Positions 1 to 8,637 of a stretch of DNA of 40,746 nucleotides are shown here, piece after piece. This DNA is from Candidatus Dependentiae bacterium (lineage in GTDB: Bacteria; Babelota; Babeliae; Babelales; UASB340). A program made the position numbers and the translations under genes. Each line of letters starts with the position of its first letter. Positions within the stretch are counted from its first letter, which is position 1. The notes under the pieces are model-generated. The model saw only the letters and a list, made by a program, of their open reading frames with translations. It was not told where the DNA came from and did not search any database. The DNA is taken from NCBI GenBank assembly GCA_018897535.1, contig JAHIKO010000039.1, positions 1 to 40,746 of the forward strand. The letters run 5' to 3'.

Positions 1-774
1 AAAAAGCTACCGGCGATTGTTATAATTTCATATTTGGTCAAAACATTCGTACTTACAAAATTATTTGAAATATTCAGAACTGAACCGGGCGCACAAAACA
101 CCATGTTTAAGATTTCACACTACATAATAATAGCGTTGGCAATAATTTTGGGATTTATAACAATACAATTAAGAGAATTTATAACAATCGCCGGTAGCTT
201 TTTGGCAATCGGTATAGGTTTTGCATTAAAAGATCTTGCATCAGATTATGTAGCAGGCTTATTTATACTTATAGAAAGACCTGTAGAGATTGGAAATTAT
301 ATTCAACTTGATGAACATACAATTGGTACGGTACAAAAAATATCCGCCAGAGCCACAACTATACGAACCGCCAGAAATTTTTCAATTATAGTTCCAAATA
401 AAGATCTGGTTTCAAAACAAATAATTAATTGGGGTGATGGTAGGATATCGGTTGGCTTTGAATTGAGAGTTTCGGTTGATTACAACCAAAATCTTGAACG
501 AGTAAAAGAAATTTTACACAAAACAATCCAAAGTCATGATGCTATTTTAAAAGTACCTACCACAGTTATTAGAATTGAAGATTTTGGCGATAGTGGTGTA
601 AATTTTTTCATAAGAGCATTTATAAGCGCAAGAAGAGTCCGTGAACAATGGGATATTTCAAGCGATTTACGATTCGCAATAATGAAAGTATTTAAAGAAA
701 ACAATATAACAATTCCATTTCCACAAATTGTTGTTCATAGAACGGACGAAAAAGCTATTAATTCTATAAAATAG
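1..774 (+). CDS. MscS-family mechanosensitive ion channel, 5'-truncated by the window edge
   Basis: The reading frame is already open at base 1, so the TTG at 34 is only an internal candidate start and the gene continues upstream. The visible part has a hydrophobic segment, then the pore-lining helix region with the Gly/Ala-rich stretch (AIGIGFALKDLASDYVAG) typical of MscS. The soluble beta domain follows (ERPVEIGNYI, then VPNKDLVSKQIINW), and after it the C-terminal alpha/beta domain. MscS channels open under membrane tension to release solutes on hypo-osmotic shock. The family is clear from these motifs; the number of upstream membrane helices cannot be judged. A strong palindrome follows the stop codon. 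Confidence 0.9.
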   Translation, partial: KKLPAIVIISYLVKTFVLTKLFEIFRTEPGAQNTMFKISHYIIIALAIILGFITIQLREFITIAGSFLAIGIGFALKDLASDYVAGLFILIERPVEIGNYIQLDEHTIGTVQKISARATTIRTARNFSIIVPNKDLVSKQIINWGDGRISVGFELRVSVDYNQNLERVKEILHKTIQSHDAILKVPTTVIRIEDFGDSGVNFFIRAFISARRVREQWDISSDLRFAIMKVFKENNITIPFPQIVVHRTDEKAINSIK

Positions 775-780
775 ATATAA

Positions 781-814
781 AAAGTAATGGGCATATTAAT
801 ATGCCCATTACTTT
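781..814. terminator. Perfect 34-base palindrome, bidirectional terminator
   Basis: The 34 bases are exactly self-complementary, with a GC-containing core (GGGCAT/ATGCCC) and AAAG/CTTT ends. They sit between the convergent MscS-type gene and the small minus-strand membrane gene, where one hairpin could end transcription from both sides. The T tract is short, so efficiency is uncertain. Confidence 0.7.
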
Positions 815-832
815 AAAATTAATCTTTTGATT

Positions 833-1066
833 CTACTCTTTTAAGCTTGCTTTTATTTTTCTAATCATTTTATCAATAAAATTAATTATTGGAGATGCAT
901 TTATTTTCACTAATCCAAAATATGTAAGAGCAACACCAACAGTAAAAAGAATAATATTTAAAATAATTTTGTAAGTGAAACCAAGTAATACCAAGCCTGA
1001 AATTACAGCCAAAATTCCAGTCATATTATTTAAAAACCATTTTCCAACTTTTCCAGTTTCTGCCAT
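833..1066 (-). CDS. Small two-helix membrane protein, function unknown
   Basis: This 77-residue protein has two hydrophobic segments at about residues 15-30 and 33-52, then a short basic amphipathic tail (DKMIRKIKASLKE). A strong ribosome binding site (AAAGGAGAAATA) lies directly before its ATG, so it is very probably translated despite its size. I recognise no family. The layout of helix pair, GL-x-NA-like turn and basic tail resembles the other small membrane protein at 5668-5874, so the two may be paralogues. No function is assigned. Confidence 0.7.
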   Translation of the reverse strand: MAETGKVGKWFLNNMTGILAVISGLVLLGFTYKIILNIILFTVGVALTYFGLVKINASPIINFIDKMIRKIKASLKE

Positions 1067-1161
1067 TATTTCTCCTTTAATTAATAAAAATCTTTAAAGT
1101 AAAAGAATGCTAACAAAAAAAAATATTTTTTTTCAAGATAATTTATTTTTAAATTTTTTAA

Positions 1162-2142
1162 TTATGCAAAAGCTGTAATAATTTCAAAAGCCAAACCGAC
1201 CAAGGCAATTGTTCTATCTATCTTTTTTTTCGTCCAATTGATTCCAAAACATGTACATTCTACATCATCTTTATGCTGATATTTTAAAAATTTTTCTGCA
1301 TCTTCCAGCGTAATTAAAATCATAGGCACTCTTTTATCTTCAATAATTATCTTTTGTCCTTTATTTTCAATATTTTTAGAACTACTTGAATAACTTTGTG
1401 TAGAACTTTTTTTTGATGTATCAGAACTTAATAATTCGCTTTTTGAACTACTATCTGAACTGTACGATTCATCATCATCTTCTTTTTCAGGTATGTTTTT
1501 AAGTTTATTTGTTTTTATTGGTGTTAACTCAGGTCTATCGTTTTCATCATATTTAATATTACCATCTTCATCATAAGATACGACACTAAATTCTTTTTTT
1601 ATAATTCTACTTTTACATGCACCTGCTATCGGGCTGTAATTAAGATTTTCAACTAAATCTATAGAAACAACAGATTTTATATATTCATTTATTTCTTCAA
1701 AAATATCACTAATAACTTTTGCACCCAAACCAACAGTTACAATAGTTATTTTCTCATTTATATTTTTATCAATATTTTCAATATCTTCAATTAATCGCTC
1801 TCTGAAATCTCTAATATTTTCTCTATAACACAGACGTATATCATTTTCATCCATAACTTTATTGATAAGTTTGGTTTCATCATCTTCGAACTTAGTATTT
1901 AGCATAAGAAATAAAAGTAAGTAATTTTTTTCGCAATTTTCTTCATCTTCATTTAATAAAACTGTATTTTTTTCTTTTATTTCCAAATTAAACTTATCGT
2001 AAATTTTTTGAATTTTTTCTCTGTCATATTTATAATCAAAAAGACTTGACTGAGTTGGTCCATAAACAAAAAGTATTGGATTATAAGATTTAAGAGAAAA
2101 AAAGATAAAAAACAACAAAACAAAATACCTAGAAATCTTCAT
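1162..2142 (-). CDS. Secreted serine-rich protein, possible degenerate alpha/beta hydrolase fold
   Basis: I place the start at the ATG at 2142, which is preceded by a GGGGAT ribosome binding site and opens directly with a signal peptide (MKISRYFVLLFFIFFSLKS). Starting at 2178 would bury that signal. The mature protein has an acidic N-terminal part. Around residues 130-160 a strand-turn-helix stretch (ITIVTVGLGAKVISDIFEEI, then VVSIDL) resembles the nucleophile elbow of lipases but has Leu where the catalytic Ser would be. A low-complexity Ser/Asp/Lys segment follows, and the C-terminal end is hydrophobic. The hydrolase resemblance is weak inference; export is well supported. Confidence 0.65.
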   Translation of the reverse strand: MKISRYFVLLFFIFFSLKSYNPILFVYGPTQSSLFDYKYDREKIQKIYDKFNLEIKEKNTVLLNEDEENCEKNYLLLFLMLNTKFEDDETKLINKVMDENDIRLCYRENIRDFRERLIEDIENIDKNINEKITIVTVGLGAKVISDIFEEINEYIKSVVSIDLVENLNYSPIAGACKSRIIKKEFSVVSYDEDGNIKYDENDRPELTPIKTNKLKNIPEKEDDDESYSSDSSSKSELLSSDTSKKSSTQSYSSSSKNIENKGQKIIIEDKRVPMILITLEDAEKFLKYQHKDDVECTCFGINWTKKKIDRTIALVGLAFEIITAFA

Positions 2143-2255
2143 ACAACATCCCCCTATAAAATACCCCAAAATGTCCAAGCTATAAGCAATTTAGTATTTT
2201 TATGTACACTTTTGCAACAAAAATGTTTTTTAGAAAAAGTATTTGGAATAATTAA

Positions 2256-2441
2256 ATAATTATATGTAAATATAAACAATTAATAATCTATTTAGAGTTA
2301 GCTATAAACGATGTCATCAAATGGGCTAATGATAGATTTGATAAAAATCTGTCTGTAAAATATAAAAATAGAAAGATTGATAATAAAAGAGAGCTTCTTA
2401 TGGTCTGCGCTCTTCTCTTTTTCCAGAAATATCAGATTTAG
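2256..2441 (+). pseudogene. Short open frame without a normal start, possible gene remnant
   Basis: The frame is open from 2256 to the TAG at 2439-2441 but has no ATG, GTG or TTG near a ribosome binding site. The translation of the second half (ELAINDVIKWANDRF, then NKRELLMVCALLFFQ) looks protein-like, with an amphipathic helix pattern. Its end runs 44 bases into the 3' end of the large minus-strand gene. It could be the tail of a decayed gene or chance in AT-rich DNA. I do not recognise a family; a loose likeness to the ZapA helix region is too weak to name it. Confidence 0.2.
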
Positions 2442-5400
2442 AAATTTTAGGTTTTAAAGCAGTAATTCTTATTGATAAATATGATACCATTTTATCTTTT
2501 GAGGGGTTAGCCTTTTCAATTATATTATTAAATCTATCTTTATATTGCATTTTTGCATCTAAAACAATATTTCCTTTTAATTCAGTATAAATCCGTATAC
2601 TAAAAGGTAGTAATAAGTATAATAAAGTAATTGCCGACTCTTTATCCCCATCAATCAATTCTTCAGATTTTTTCAAAATATCGTCGATAAGCTTTGGATT
2701 ATATGTAACCTCTTTATTCGATTGTGTATAAATTAAACCATCGAAAAATAAATCTCCAAATTCTTTATTCAATGATATTATTTCATCCAATACATTTATG
2801 CCTATTTCATGCTCTTGTAATTTTTTTATTAAATTTTTTAAATTAGCAATAATTGCTGGGTCACAATACATTCTAATTAAAAAATTAACTGCTGAAATTG
2901 CTCTTTTTTTAAAATCCCAATTATTAGAGTCTAAATCCTCTTTTAGTTTTGTTATAATCACATCTCCTTTTTTTTCAAAAAGAATCTCCAAAATATTTCT
3001 AGACCGTTTTTTAATATCCTTTATCTGATCCAATGATTCTCGTGAAAAAAAAGTTGATTCTACATATTCCAATATTTTATACACAACTTCTTTTGACGCA
3101 TTATCAAAAAAAGACGTTTCACAAAGTTTTTCAACAAAAACATTCAAATTATAATTGAAAACAAAATAAAACTTCTTTTTTTTATCTCTAAAACCATCCA
3201 ATATTTCAATATATTTTAAAAAAATATCTTCCGTAAAAATATCTACATTATTAAATAAAATACTAGTAAAATCCGAATTCTTTTTTTGTTGTTCTTCTGA
3301 ATTATTAAATTCTTTTTCTAAAAATTTAAGATATTCCCATACTTCTTTTTGTATATCAATAGATTGCAATTTTTCAAAACTATCATCTTTTCGCTTAGCA
3401 ATGTATGCATCTCTATTTTCTAGCATTTGTTCTTTGAAATAAACTCCTTCTTCAGGATATTTTTCAGAAAATCGTTTAACTATATGCTCGGTATAATAAT
3501 ATAGATCAGGATTGTTTAAAGAAAGATCTCTAATTTTATCCTTTAAAGCTTTTGATAATATATAATTTTTATTAGGATTAAGGATTACTTGAATATATGT
3601 CATCAGTTTTTTAATATTATCCTGACTATATATATTTTTAGTTTTCAACATTTCGTCTAATATCTTTTCGAATTGTGATTCAGTTAAATGTTCTATTTTT
3701 TCATTGTTAAAAACATCTTCATCTTTAACAATAATATTTTTGTCATAAAAATTATCCAACAAATTAAATTCTTTTATATAAGCTAATACTTTAGAAGAAA
3801 TAAATAATTGTTGTTCGATATAATTATATAAAAGGTTTTTAAAAATTGTTTTTAAATCCTCATCAACTTGATCTAATTTTTTCGCAAATTTTTCAAATAT
3901 AATTTCAATAAATTTTTCGTTTGTATTTGTATATATCTTTTCATACCAATTTTTATCATTGTATAAAGTATTCAACGTCCTAAAACATTTTTTTTTATAA
4001 AAATTATCAGTTGGCTTATCTAAGTATTCATCAATATTTTTAAGCATTATTTCCTGAAAATAAGTTTCAGGAAATAAATTTTCAAAGAATGAAATAAAAA
4101 AAGAATCAAGTAAATAAAAATTTAGTAAATCACTATTTTTCAGAAAAATATTTTTAAATTTTTCTATCAATTTTAGGTCTGATTCGCTTTTATTTTTTTT
4201 GTATATTAACAGACGCGCAAAAAAACGCAGTATATTTATTTTATATATATTGGAAAACTCTTCAAAGTTATCCAATATATTATTTGATATATTTTCATAA
4301 TCTTTGCATTCTCTTAATTTTAAAGCATATTTAAGATCACTACGGGCCATTACACCCAAACAAAATTCACAAGCAGCCTTATATTCATCTATGTTTTCAA
4401 AAATTTTTTTTACAATACTAATAAAATTTTCATTAAATATATTATCTTTTGCTATTGATTTATAATTCTGAGCCGATTTATCGGCGCTACTTATATATTT
4501 TATTAATGAATCTACAGGATCATTTGAATATTTTAATGTATCTGGAATATCTTTTTTAATATAATTTATAGCGTATTCTTTTTGACTTAAAATATATTTT
4601 TTTACACCGCCTATCCATTCATCTACCGAGCTATAATCACACATTTGATAATTTTTATCATATTCACTTTCTTTAGTTAAAATTGCGTCATCCAAAGAAT
4701 CCACATATAAATAATCAAAAAAATATCTCTTGGTTAATTCTTCATTTCCAAGAATACGTTCTTTGGTTAACAAATTATATATACTACTTATTATTGATTT
4801 ATAAAATTCATTTATATCCAAGGCAACAGCCTTACTAGAATAATGATACGATAATAATATATGATAATTAATAGTGGCTGGAATTGCTCTAAAAATAAAA
4901 GGCGATTTTACTCTTTGTTCCTTTTGATATTCATATCCATAATCTTTATTAATAAAAAAGATTTTTATTAAATCATTGGCTTTTAAATATTTTTCAAAGA
5001 TTTTTAAAAATTTGGGAAACAGATCCTTAAAATCTTTTTCTGAATAAATAAAGTCTGATTTTATAGATGCAAAATAGACTTGCCTAATAAATGCCGCAAA
5101 AATTGTTCTATAACGATTATTGTTTTTTAAAAATAAATTTTTAATCCGCTCTTTATTACAATTAAATTCATATATCTTATCAAGAATAACTGAAACACAA
5201 TCTGTTTTTGCTATTGAAACTAATAACTCAAATACTGTTGGACGGTATCCTTCATCCCAAAATACAATACTTTCTGTATTAAGCTTTTTTATTAACTCAT
5301 CCGCATTTTTTATAGCAATGAATTCTTTTTTTAAATCTTCTATATATCCAGAATATTTAGGTGCCGGCTTTATAAAAGAGACAGATGTAAAAAAATAAAT

Positions 5401-5442
5401 TCCAAGCAATATAACTAAATATCGTTTAAAAATATTTTTCAT
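2398..5442 (-). CDS. Very large secreted alpha-helical protein, function unknown
   Basis: This 1014-residue protein opens with a clear signal peptide (MKNIFKRYLVILLGIYFFTS). The rest is an almost unbroken series of amphipathic, Lys/Glu/Asn/Phe-rich helices without catalytic motifs, which suggests a helical-repeat (HEAT-like) solenoid, although no regular repeat unit can be delimited by eye. The C-terminus is charged (GKREERRP). No second membrane segment is visible, so it is probably released to the periplasm or outside the cell. It is next to another secreted unknown. In a host-associated bacterium a secreted solenoid could bind host proteins, but that is inference. The ribosome binding site (AGAGAA) is weak. 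Confidence 0.75.
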   Translation of the reverse strand: MKNIFKRYLVILLGIYFFTSVSFIKPAPKYSGYIEDLKKEFIAIKNADELIKKLNTESIVFWDEGYRPTVFELLVSIAKTDCVSVILDKIYEFNCNKERIKNLFLKNNNRYRTIFAAFIRQVYFASIKSDFIYSEKDFKDLFPKFLKIFEKYLKANDLIKIFFINKDYGYEYQKEQRVKSPFIFRAIPATINYHILLSYHYSSKAVALDINEFYKSIISSIYNLLTKERILGNEELTKRYFFDYLYVDSLDDAILTKESEYDKNYQMCDYSSVDEWIGGVKKYILSQKEYAINYIKKDIPDTLKYSNDPVDSLIKYISSADKSAQNYKSIAKDNIFNENFISIVKKIFENIDEYKAACEFCLGVMARSDLKYALKLRECKDYENISNNILDNFEEFSNIYKINILRFFARLLIYKKNKSESDLKLIEKFKNIFLKNSDLLNFYLLDSFFISFFENLFPETYFQEIMLKNIDEYLDKPTDNFYKKKCFRTLNTLYNDKNWYEKIYTNTNEKFIEIIFEKFAKKLDQVDEDLKTIFKNLLYNYIEQQLFISSKVLAYIKEFNLLDNFYDKNIIVKDEDVFNNEKIEHLTESQFEKILDEMLKTKNIYSQDNIKKLMTYIQVILNPNKNYILSKALKDKIRDLSLNNPDLYYYTEHIVKRFSEKYPEEGVYFKEQMLENRDAYIAKRKDDSFEKLQSIDIQKEVWEYLKFLEKEFNNSEEQQKKNSDFTSILFNNVDIFTEDIFLKYIEILDGFRDKKKKFYFVFNYNLNVFVEKLCETSFFDNASKEVVYKILEYVESTFFSRESLDQIKDIKKRSRNILEILFEKKGDVIITKLKEDLDSNNWDFKKRAISAVNFLIRMYCDPAIIANLKNLIKKLQEHEIGINVLDEIISLNKEFGDLFFDGLIYTQSNKEVTYNPKLIDDILKKSEELIDGDKESAITLLYLLLPFSIRIYTELKGNIVLDAKMQYKDRFNNIIEKANPSKDKMVSYLSIRITALKPKISKSDISGKREERRP

Positions 5443-5585
5443 AAAATTCTCTTTTTTAAAGATTGGCTCTTGACTAATAATTTCTTTAAAATTTACTAAT
5501 TATTTTTACTATATAATATTTTTTTAAAAAATAGATAACAAAAAAAACATCTCTTGAATTTAACGTTATTTCAAATTATTCTTAC

Positions 5586-5663
5586 TGGCGTCCCCAAGGG
5601 GATTCGAACCCCTGTTACAAGAATGAGAATCTTGTGTCCTAGACCGGGCTAGACGATGGGGAC
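5586..5663 (-). tRNA. tRNA-Glu (CTC)
   Basis: On the minus strand the acceptor arms GTCCCC and GGGGAC pair, the T arm reads GGGGTTCGAATCCCC, and the anticodon stem CAAGA/TCTTG encloses loop TTCTCAT, giving anticodon CTC. The 3' CCA is encoded (TGG at 5586-5588 on the plus strand). The D loop is one base longer than in the neighbouring tRNA-Glu (TTC). It is the second Glu tRNA in this group and is otherwise nearly identical to the first. Confidence 0.93.
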
Positions 5664-5667
5664 ATAT

Positions 5668-5874
5668 TTAATCTGAAAAATTATCGTGAAATTTATCTCT
5701 GAATCTATAAACATAAAAAAGGGCTCTATTCGCATTTTTAAGCTGCAAACCCTTAAATATAAGATACAAACCGAAAGCAGCAATAGCCATTTTGATGATA
5801 AAAATACCGGCAACAAAAAAAACTATTAAACTACCAAGAAATATATAAAGAAAACCCTTAAAACCATTATCCAT
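5668..5874 (-). CDS. Small membrane protein between two tRNA-Glu genes
   Basis: This 68-residue protein has two hydrophobic segments (about residues 7-24 and 26-44) and a basic, aromatic tail (YVYRFRDKFHDNF). Its start has an AGGT-type ribosome binding site. The stop lies four bases upstream of the tRNA-Glu (CTC) gene, and the start is 22 bases downstream of the tRNA-Glu (TTC) 3' end, so it is presumably transcribed inside the tRNA unit. Its layout parallels the 77-residue protein at 833-1066. Function is unknown. Because it is short and sits between tRNAs, a chance frame cannot be excluded. Confidence 0.55.
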   Translation of the reverse strand: MDNGFKGFLYIFLGSLIVFFVAGIFIIKMAIAAFGLYLIFKGLQLKNANRALFYVYRFRDKFHDNFSD

Positions 5875-5896
5875 AATAACCTAAACTTGGAAAATT

Positions 5897-5973
5897 TGGC
5901 GTCCCCAAGGGGATTCGAACCCCTGTTACAGGAATGAAAATCCTGTGTCCTGACCAGGCTAGACGATGGGGAC
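5897..5973 (-). tRNA. tRNA-Glu (TTC)
   Basis: The minus strand folds into a full cloverleaf with acceptor GTCCCC/GGGGAC, anticodon stem CAGGA/TCCTG around loop TTTTCAT (anticodon TTC) and T arm GGGGTTCGAATCCCC. The CCA end is encoded at 5897-5899. It differs from the downstream CTC copy mainly in the anticodon stem-loop and D loop, which points to duplication and anticodon divergence. Confidence 0.94.
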
Positions 5974-5981
5974 ATAAATAT

Positions 5982-6030
5982 TGCCAACCGTTTGGTTGGC
6001 CTGCCAGCCAAAGCCACGAAGGGCGTAGAC
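5982..6030. repeat. GC-rich repeat directly abutting the tRNA-Lys 3' end
   Basis: Read on the minus strand, the sequence beginning immediately after the tRNA-Lys CCA is GTCTACGC, then a stretch ending in GGCTGGCAGGCCA, then an 18-base hairpin (GCCAACC/GGTTGGC at 5983-6000). The first two blocks recur in the same order directly after the CCA of tRNA-Val at 26384-26415 (GCCTACGC, then GGCTGGCAGGCCA). Its base composition contrasts sharply with the AT-rich surroundings. Confidence 0.65.
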
Positions 6031-6106
6031 TGGTGAGCCGCGTAGGAATCGAACCTACGACCCACAGCTTAAAAGGCTGTTGCTCTACCAACTGAGCTAG
6101 CGGCTC
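6031..6106 (-). tRNA. tRNA-Lys (TTT)
   Basis: The minus strand gives acceptor GAGCCGC pairing with GCGGCTC, anticodon stem ACAGC/GCTGT around loop CTTTTAA (anticodon TTT), and T arm CGTAGGTTCGATTCCTACG. The CCA end is encoded at 6031-6033. It is the first tRNA of the minus-strand Lys-Glu-Glu group. Confidence 0.94.
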
Positions 6107-6126
6107 CTGTGTTTTACACAATGAAA

Positions 6127-6155
6127 AATTTACAAGAATTATAACACACTGTCAA
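6127..6155 (-). promoter_or_regulatory. Candidate promoter of the tRNA-Lys-Glu-Glu group
   Basis: On the minus strand a consensus TTGACA (6150-6155) is followed, after 17 bases, by TAAATT (6127-6132), about 20 bases before the tRNA-Lys 5' end. The -35 is perfect and the -10 is only four of six. A TATAAT at 6138-6143 is too close to this -35 to be its partner. Confidence 0.4.
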
Positions 6156-6203
6156 GAAAATTGGCTTTTTATAATTATTTTAATAACAAAAGTTTAAAAA
6201 TAT

Positions 6204-7571
6204 TTAGCCTAAAATACGACTCACAACAAAACAATAAATTGTTACCCCTAAAATATCCATTAAAGTTGCCAAAAAGGGTGCTGCCGAATGTGCCGGATCC
6301 AAATTAAATCGTTCCAATAATAATGGCAAAACCGTTCCCAAAATCATAGACACCATTATTATAAAAAACAAAGCTATGGCAACAGCAAATGCACTCATTA
6401 GATCTTGTTTAAATAAAAAAACTCTTGTAAATGCAACGACAACTAAAATAAGTGATACAAAAATGGAAACACCAAATTCTCTTAATAAAACTCTCAATCC
6501 ATCTTTTCTTGATATTTGTCCAGTTGCAAGACCTCGGATAATAATAGCAGAGGATTGATTGCCGGCATTACCGCCCGTACCGATCAGCATGGTTAAAAAC
6601 ATTGGTATTATAAAATATTTATCAACAACATAGTTATAACCGGAAAGAATAAAGCTTGATATGCTTTGCAATAAAAGAAGCCCAACAAGCCAAGGTGTTC
6701 TTTGCCAAACAAATTTCCATAATGGTGTTTGTAAATATTCATCTTCAGATGGGCTTAATCCTGACATTTTATAAACGTCTTCACTAGCCTCTTCTTCTAA
6801 AACTTCGATAACATCATCTGCAGTAATTACACCCAAAAAATTATTTTCATTATCTACAACAGGTGCACTTAATAATCCATAGTGACTAAATTGATTTGCA
6901 ACATCTTCCTGATCTTGATTTACATTAATTACCAAAACATTTTTACGTATTATATTTTTCAATACCGTTTCAGGCTTGTTTACAACAAGGTCCCCTAAAG
7001 TTATATTTCCTAATAATTTTTGGTCCTGATCGGTAATATAAACAACTTTTAATAACTCCTGTTTTTCGCCCAAACGCTGCAATATTGATAAACTTTTTTT
7101 AATGGTAAAATCTTTTTGCAAGTTTATCACTTCCGAATTCATTATTCGTCCGGCAGAATCGGGCTTAAAATTAAGTCGTGAAATTATATCAGATCGCTGT
7201 TTTTTCTGTAAAAGTTTTAAATATTTTTTTAAATCTTCATCAGATAAACTATCAAAAAGTTTTATGATTGTTTCTGTCGGTATTGTTTTTAATAATTCCG
7301 AAGAAGCCTCATCTCCAAGATTAACAAGTAAATTTGCCTGACTGTTTTCGGATAATTCATTAAAAACTCGAGTTTTTAAATTATGTGAAAATTTTTTGAA
7401 TAATAATAACTGTTCTTTTTCATTAATCACACTATCAAAAAACAATGCTATATCCGCGGGGTGCTGACTAACTAAAAGATTAAACAGGTCTGTACCTAGA
7501 GGTGTTTTTTCTTTTATTACATCATCCAAATTTTTTTCTATTTGAAAGAATATTTTTTTTAACTTTAACAC
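6204..7571 (-). CDS. mgtE: MgtE-type magnesium channel/transporter
   Basis: The 455 residues have the usual MgtE order. An N-terminal helical superhelix domain (about 1-130) comes first. Two CBS domains follow (about 140-265; VVDNENNFLGVITADDVIEV in the second), then a connecting helix and five membrane helices (about 290-455). The membrane part holds the conserved GTGGNAGNQSSA loop and DPAHSAAPFLATLMD, whose Asp residues line the Mg2+ pathway. The CBS and N domains sense cytoplasmic Mg2+ and close the pore. The start is GTG, chosen because GGGGG lies at ribosome binding site spacing before it. It diverges from the RluA-family gene, so the 133 bases between them hold both promoters. Confidence 0.95.
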   Translation of the reverse strand: MLKLKKIFFQIEKNLDDVIKEKTPLGTDLFNLLVSQHPADIALFFDSVINEKEQLLLFKKFSHNLKTRVFNELSENSQANLLVNLGDEASSELLKTIPTETIIKLFDSLSDEDLKKYLKLLQKKQRSDIISRLNFKPDSAGRIMNSEVINLQKDFTIKKSLSILQRLGEKQELLKVVYITDQDQKLLGNITLGDLVVNKPETVLKNIIRKNVLVINVNQDQEDVANQFSHYGLLSAPVVDNENNFLGVITADDVIEVLEEEASEDVYKMSGLSPSEDEYLQTPLWKFVWQRTPWLVGLLLLQSISSFILSGYNYVVDKYFIIPMFLTMLIGTGGNAGNQSSAIIIRGLATGQISRKDGLRVLLREFGVSIFVSLILVVVAFTRVFLFKQDLMSAFAVAIALFFIIMVSMILGTVLPLLLERFNLDPAHSAAPFLATLMDILGVTIYCFVVSRILG

Positions 7572-7704
7572 AAAACCCCCTTATTTTATTTATACTACTA
7601 AGCATGTATTTTTGAGATAAAGGCTTATTTGACATTAAACTATTATAAATAATACTAAATATATGCAAATTATTAAATAGATAAAATGTTTTGGGGTCGA
7701 ATCT

Positions 7705-8634
7705 GTGAAAAATAAGCAAAAAATAGATAAAACAGATATAATTGTTTGCGAAAAAGAAGATCTAAGCAACTCTCGCTTGGATAAATTGTTATTTGCAAAA
7801 TACCCGGACTATTCAAGATCTTATTTCCAAGACTTAATTAATCAAGATTTAATATCCGTTAATGGAAAAAAAAATATAAAATCAAGTTATAAAATTAAAG
7901 AAAATGACAAAATAGAAATAAATTTTCCTAAAATAACTCAATATAATGTTAGCCCGGAAAATATTGATCTTGAAATTATTGATATTCAACCTGATTTCAT
8001 CGTCATAAATAAGCCTGCAGGTTTGGTTGTTCACCCTTCAGAAAACAATAAAGATGAACTAAGTATAGTTCACGGTCTTTTATACAAATTTAAAGAATTT
8101 GAAGATTTTAATGACAATCAACGTCCCGGAATTGTACATAGAATTGATCGTGGCACGTCAGGTCTTTTATTGGTTGCAAGAAATATAAAATCACAGATAA
8201 AAATATCCAATATGTTTAAAGATAGATTAATAAAAAAAACATATCTTGCAGTTGTTAAAGGTCATCCACCAAAGGAAGGTAAAATTGATTATCCTGTTGG
8301 ACGCCATCCATTAAAAGGACATTTAATGAGTCACAAAAGCCATGATGGCAGGCCGGCATTAACTTATTACAAAGTACTGCAATATTACAAAGATGAATCT
8401 TTAGTTGAAGTAAGAATTGTAACAGGCAGAACTCATCAAATTCGAGTACATTTTGCAGCAATCGGACATGGTCTTATTGGTGATGAAAGCTATGGCTATT
8501 TATCAAAATTAATATCTAGACCGGCTCTTCATGCTTACAAGTTATCTTTTACTTATAAAGATACTCTTTTTGAATATGAAAAAAGCGCGCCTCAAGACAT
8601 TCAATATTTATTAAATAATCTTGAGAAACGCTAA
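7705..8634 (+). CDS. rluD: RluA-family 23S rRNA pseudouridine synthase (RluD-like)
   Basis: This 309-residue protein has an N-terminal S4 RNA-binding domain (about 20-80; SRLDKLLFAKYPDYSRSYFQ) followed by the RluA catalytic domain. The catalytic motif HRIDRGTSGLLLVARN contains the Asp (about residue 148) that attacks the uridine ring, and the later RTHQIRVH motif is also present. The fold converts uridine to pseudouridine in rRNA. RluD is the closest match because of the S4 domain and length, but RluC or another RluA-family specificity cannot be excluded. It starts at GTG with TTGGGGT upstream. It ends three bases before the convergent PLD-family gene. Confidence 0.88.
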   Translation: MKNKQKIDKTDIIVCEKEDLSNSRLDKLLFAKYPDYSRSYFQDLINQDLISVNGKKNIKSSYKIKENDKIEINFPKITQYNVSPENIDLEIIDIQPDFIVINKPAGLVVHPSENNKDELSIVHGLLYKFKEFEDFNDNQRPGIVHRIDRGTSGLLLVARNIKSQIKISNMFKDRLIKKTYLAVVKGHPPKEGKIDYPVGRHPLKGHLMSHKSHDGRPALTYYKVLQYYKDESLVEVRIVTGRTHQIRVHFAAIGHGLIGDESYGYLSKLISRPALHAYKLSFTYKDTLFEYEKSAPQDIQYLLNNLEKR

Positions 8635-8637
8635 AAA

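Noticed and set aside
5826..6121. Two minus-strand frames (79 and 84 codons) over the tRNA-Glu/Lys region
   Set aside because: They translate the tRNAs themselves and the adjoining repeat, with no ribosome binding site or protein-like pattern.
7629..7658. TTGACA followed by TACTAA as a promoter for the RluA-family gene
   Set aside because: The -35 is perfect but no good -10 lies at 16-18 bases, so I did not list it as a feature.
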